Source of the DNA: Cyanobacteria bacterium RM1_2_2
Lineage (GTDB): Bacteria > Cyanobacteriota > Cyanobacteriia > Elainellales > Elainellaceae
Reading direction: 5' to 3'
Assembly (NCBI GenBank): GCA_012033495.1
Contig: JAAUQT010000029.1
Location: 1 to 37,197 of the forward strand
Length of the DNA stretch: 37,197 nt
Shown here: one piece after another, positions 34,006 to 37,197 of the stretch
Layout: each line of letters starts with the position of its first letter
How positions within the stretch are numbered: the stretch's first letter is position 1
The notes under the pieces: generated by a model
Databases searched by the model: none
What the model saw: only the letters and a program-made list of their open reading frames with translations
What the model was told of the DNA's origin: nothing
Made by a program: the position numbers and the translations under genes

Positions 34006-35897
34006 TTAAGCTACATCTAGCAAATCCAGATCGTCCAGATTGCTATCGGATGCAGAAGACATCACTTCAGATAATACTTTTTCAAGCTCATCATCTTCAT
34101 TTGTGACTTCTTCTGGAGCCTCACCTGACGGATCGCTGAGGATTTCTCGAATCAAAGGATTCTCTTGAATCGCGCGTTTTTCGCAAAGAAACTGTTGGAA
34201 AACCTCATTGCTAAACAGATCTTGATCAAGCGTCTTGAACATGGTGTGCAAAACCAGCAGCGGCTTAATTTCCTCTTCTTTAAGCGTTACCCATTCTCCA
34301 CCCAGATCTTTGAGCAGTAAATCAGAGTGTTTATTAGCAACTTGCCAATGAGATGGAATTGCCTTGCCTCGAACTAGACAGCCTCGCGTTAGATCAAAGG
34401 TGCTGTATTGAGTAAGACATTTAAGTGCCGAGCCAACAGTTCTACCGTGAGAATTTTGCAACACACAAACGCCAATCTTGACAGGTTTTCCGTCTTCCTC
34501 ACCCAAAATTCTGAAGTTGAGAAAACCATTATGTTTAGACTTGGGCTTTACGACTCGATCGATGCTTTGTATCTTCACTTTCTCAATCGTTTGCCCTCTC
34601 AAATAGTTGAGACAAAAAGCAAGCGCATTGGACATTTTTTCATTGTCATCCAGATCGATTTCTAGGCTGGTTGCTGTTTCTTGATAGATTTTCTCCAAGC
34701 TTTCCAAAGGATCGATAGTGGCTTTTGCACCAAAGTTGTCAGCACACCATCTCAAAACATCTCTAACTCCTGCACCCTGCCCATCAAAAACGTCACGCAA
34801 CGTCTTCTCTTCAAATGGATAAAGTGCATGAGGTGGCGTTAGATTCTGTTGAGAATAGAACTGATCCAACCAGAAGCCAACCAACTGCACCACATCATCA
34901 CCCTTCAGAGCATTGAGTGCAATTTCTTTGTGTGCCATCCGATCTTTTACAGCACTTGTGGTAAGGTCTTTGATTTCTTCATTCCAAGTTTTTGCATAGG
35001 TTGTGAATACCAAAATCCCTCGCCTCAGACTGTTGTAGATGTCTTTTGCAAGGCTGGCTACAACTTGCGCTCTGGTGAATCCTGCCATGATGGAGTCTTC
35101 ATCAGCAGATTCGGTTCCGTCTAGTTCATCAAAGCAAATTACAGGAGTGGTGTAATGGCTAATCAGATCTAAAATCTGTCGAGCAGTACCAAACGCTTCT
35201 GCATCTTTATCATCCTTACTCGAATTGGGCAAATCCATCATAGTGGCTTGCTCATCCGACAGTTCCCGACCTGCTAGCCAATTGGCCGCAAAAGGTGCGT
35301 GAGTCGGCGACAGCATCCAGATTACCGCTTTGATAATGTAGGGATTGTCAATTTCTGGGTAAGTTGACGCAACCTTAGCAGTAAGTTGGCTGACAATTTG
35401 TGGCTTTTGCGCCAGTAGCTTGGGGAACTGTTCAACCAGTGCTTGGGCAGAATGTTCTTTCTGAAGAGCGCGGTTAATTAAAGCCGTTGCTAGCTCTTGC
35501 CATTGCATCACACCCTGACTGCCTGTTTTCTTCAAACTCGACGCCAAGCTTTGCAAAACTGGCGCTTAATCTGGCTCAAGTTGCCATACTCGCACATGTA
35601 AACAAAAAAGCCGTTGCCCTGTTGCTTCAAATGCTTCCGAATTCGGCTCAGCACATGGGTTTTTCCAACGCCTTTAGGAGCAAGGATCGCAAACCCCACC
35701 GTTTTACTTTGAAGCTGTCCAGCATTGATTTTTGTGACAGCATCCAAAATGTCTCTTGAAGCGTGTTCGTGTAGAGAAGGGACATCAGGAAAATCCTCAT
35801 CCCAGACTTGATGAGATTTCACAACAAAGTGGCTCTCAAATGGGTTGCGGCTTTGGATAACCTGATTGAGATGATCGATAGCAGATTGAGAAGTCAT
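34006..35897 (-). CDS. P-loop ATPase, split by a one-base frameshift
   Basis: The first piece (35897-35532) holds the Walker A loop APKGVGKT (73-80), and the second (35556-34006) holds Walker B VICFDELD. Adding one T to the TTTT run of the minus strand near 35551-35554 joins them as KRQFLQSLASSLKKTG, giving about 630 residues with Walker B near 253-260. Neither piece is a functional ATPase alone. The order resembles AAA+/STAND-like ATPases that load or regulate DNA-acting partners, but I recognise no named family. The C-terminus is acidic and disordered (SSASDSNLDDLDLLDVA). It lies 54 bases after the winged-helix gene and 24 before the nuclease gene. Confidence 0.75.
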
Positions 35898-35951
35898 AGC
35901 CGGTACTAGAAAGTTGGACTGCTGGAAAAGGGTGAGTTGAAGAGTTGAAAT

Positions 35952-36596
35952 TTAAGAAGCCAAACGCTTGGCATAGCAGCGCAACTTGCCAAACTTAGTG
36001 GTGACAGAATCTTCAATTTTGTCTGGCGCGCTGTCTTCTACGCTTTCTTCTAGGAGTTCAAACACATCGTCTGACTGCATGGCAAATAGCCAATCGCTGA
36101 ACTGACTCCGATTGACCCGCTCGCCTACTTCTCGACGGATGCGATAAATAGGGACTAGATTACCCATGTTGTAATCCCGGTTGAGGCGATCGTAAACTTC
36201 AATCGTTAGCTGCTTGAACTGGTCGTAAGAGTCAATGGAAGTAACTTTGCCGTTGGTTGGGGCGACCGTTGCCGCGTTATTGTTTTGGCGAATCCACTTC
36301 AGCAAAGCATTCACCGTTCTAGCGCCCACATTGCCCGCAAACTCAAACTCAGTATTTGAGAGTCCTCGCCCCAGCGCTGCGATACCCTGAGCCGTTAGTG
36401 AAACTTGGTTTTTGTCAAGTTTAATTGAGCCATCGTTCAGTAATTGATCAAGGACAGGTTGATATATTTTGCTGGTTTGTCCTTTTTGCACCAGACGTTT
36501 TGTGAGTTCGCCCTTTTTAAGTGCGCCATCTTCGGCACTCCACAGCGTCAACAGCAAGCGAACTTCCGGGTTTAGATTCTTGACAGGCATAGTCAT
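35952..36596 (-). CDS. Winged-helix-like protein, first gene of the ATPase/nuclease operon
   Basis: The 214-residue soluble protein begins with helices that read like a winged helix: NPEVRLLLTLWSAEDGALKK, GELTKRLVQKGQTSKIY and LLNDGSIKLDKNQVSLTAQG, where the last fits the wing. A second helical domain spans about 80-200 (for example IYRIRREVGERVNRSQFSDW), possibly another DNA- or partner-binding unit. No enzyme motif is visible. ATG 36596 or 36590 is the likely start, with GGAAAGAGAAG just upstream. Its position ahead of an ATPase and a nuclease suggests a regulator or DNA-recognition subunit; that is inference. Confidence 0.65.
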   Translation of the reverse strand: MTMPVKNLNPEVRLLLTLWSAEDGALKKGELTKRLVQKGQTSKIYQPVLDQLLNDGSIKLDKNQVSLTAQGIAALGRGLSNTEFEFAGNVGARTVNALLKWIRQNNNAATVAPTNGKVTSIDSYDQFKQLTIEVYDRLNRDYNMGNLVPIYRIRREVGERVNRSQFSDWLFAMQSDDVFELLEESVEDSAPDKIEDSVTTKFGKLRCYAKRLAS

Positions 36597-37197
36597 CTTC
36601 TCTTTCCACAACTGATTAACTTGAGCGACCCAAAGTGAAGCGTTCGAGTCAATCGTGATCTTTTGTAGCGCTCACAAATGCTGAGCATCGACTGCGCTCT
36701 CCAGATCATATTGAAGCATTCACCTTTCCTAGGTAGCCCAGATATTTGCCTGCATTAACGCAATCTTTTTGTGATCCCTAAGAAACTTTATGCAGATAGC
36801 ATCAACATCTCTGCGGATATACCGAAGTATCTAAAAATACCAGTAGAGTTCTTGCTCAAAATCATTATTGCTAAGAACTCATCAAAGGTTGATTACATCC
36901 GTATTTAGAGCACATTATTTTAGAGCGTATCGTCACCATCATTGCAGCACAAAACAACCTTCAGGTTTTTCAATCACAGTACGATCAGATTAAAGTTCAG
37001 AGGCGCAAAAATGGTGAACTTAAATCGATTGGATGTCGGAATCCAGAGCATTCTAATAGAACTTACGCACTTGAATGCTTGAAATCTCAATCTCCCCTAC
37101 CCCCCCTTTTCAAGCTACCGTGTACACACCGGTTGAGATTCGCTTCGTTGCAGATTTCGCCTCCTAAATCCCCCATTCTGGGGGACTTCTCCAAGCC
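36597..37197. other. Region upstream of the operon, to the window edge
   Basis: It should contain the operon's promoter, but I could not identify a convincing one. A plus-strand frame stays open from 36893 to the edge without an ATG; I do not call it a gene. C-rich sequence near 37093-37110 and the hairpin repeat at the edge are typical of dispersed cyanobacterial repeats. Confidence 0.4.
37160..37190. repeat. Dispersed hairpin repeat
   Basis: CCTCCTAAAT is followed by TCCCCCA-TTC-TGGGGGA (37169-37185), a perfect 7-bp stem with a 3-base loop. The CCTCCTAAAT word is shared with the hairpin at 29152. Confidence 0.6.

Noticed and set aside
36893..37197. Plus-strand frame open to the window edge
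   Set aside because: It has no ATG/GTG start, and its last third runs through C-rich repeats and a hairpin, which is not coding-like.

Overview
The window is chromosomal DNA of a cyanobacterium, very probably a filamentous one. The evidence is the gene set: a cyanobacterial-type FtsH protease, hetZ followed by patU, solanesyl diphosphate synthase, the mlaE/DUF3119/DUF3086/plsY lipid cluster, a DUF1802 protein, and several proteins that look restricted to cyanobacteria. I cannot fix the genus; a Leptolyngbya-like, non-heterocystous lineage is a guess. No rRNA, tRNA or CRISPR array was seen.

Layout. 1-126: the end of an insertion sequence with the start of a transposase on the minus strand, which seems to interrupt a palindromic repeat. 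479-2586: ftsH, split by a one-base frameshift. 2662-7117: a small conserved protein, a creatininase-family hydrolase, a small basic protein and a transglutaminase-like membrane protein that lacks the catalytic Cys. 7323-9480: the overlapping pair hetZ-patU. 9728-11358: a small unknown gene and sds. 11359-12861: a long stretch with no large gene, but with a folded RNA-like segment, a 33-codon membrane-protein ORF and a terminator hairpin, which together resemble a small transcription unit. 12862-16954: mlaE, DUF3119 (frameshifted), DUF3086 and plsY. 17062-22884: a SIMPL protein, murF, a conserved unknown protein, rpsU and a nitrilase-family amidase. 22971-31794: a cation/proton antiporter, murI, two M16 peptidase-family genes, a peptide-binding lipoprotein and a Cys-less rhodanese. 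32014-32412: a SUI1/YciH factor.

The right end (32561-36596, minus strand) is the most interesting part. It is a compact operon of a winged-helix-like protein, a P-loop ATPase and a DUF1802 protein. After one frameshift in each of the last two genes is repaired, the ATPase carries Walker A and Walker B in one chain, and the DUF1802 protein carries a C-terminal PD-(D/E)xK nuclease domain. This regulator/ATPase/nuclease layout is a candidate defence or DNA-processing module.

Two patterns run through the window. First, four genes (ftsH, DUF3119, the ATPase, DUF1802-nuclease) are each broken by a single-base change in a homopolymer, which points to base-calling or assembly error rather than gene decay. 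Second, the intergenic DNA is full of small repeats: four copies of a ~127-bp palindromic element, two copies of a second element next to it, another element with 13-bp inverted ends, and many 9-21 bp tandem duplications.
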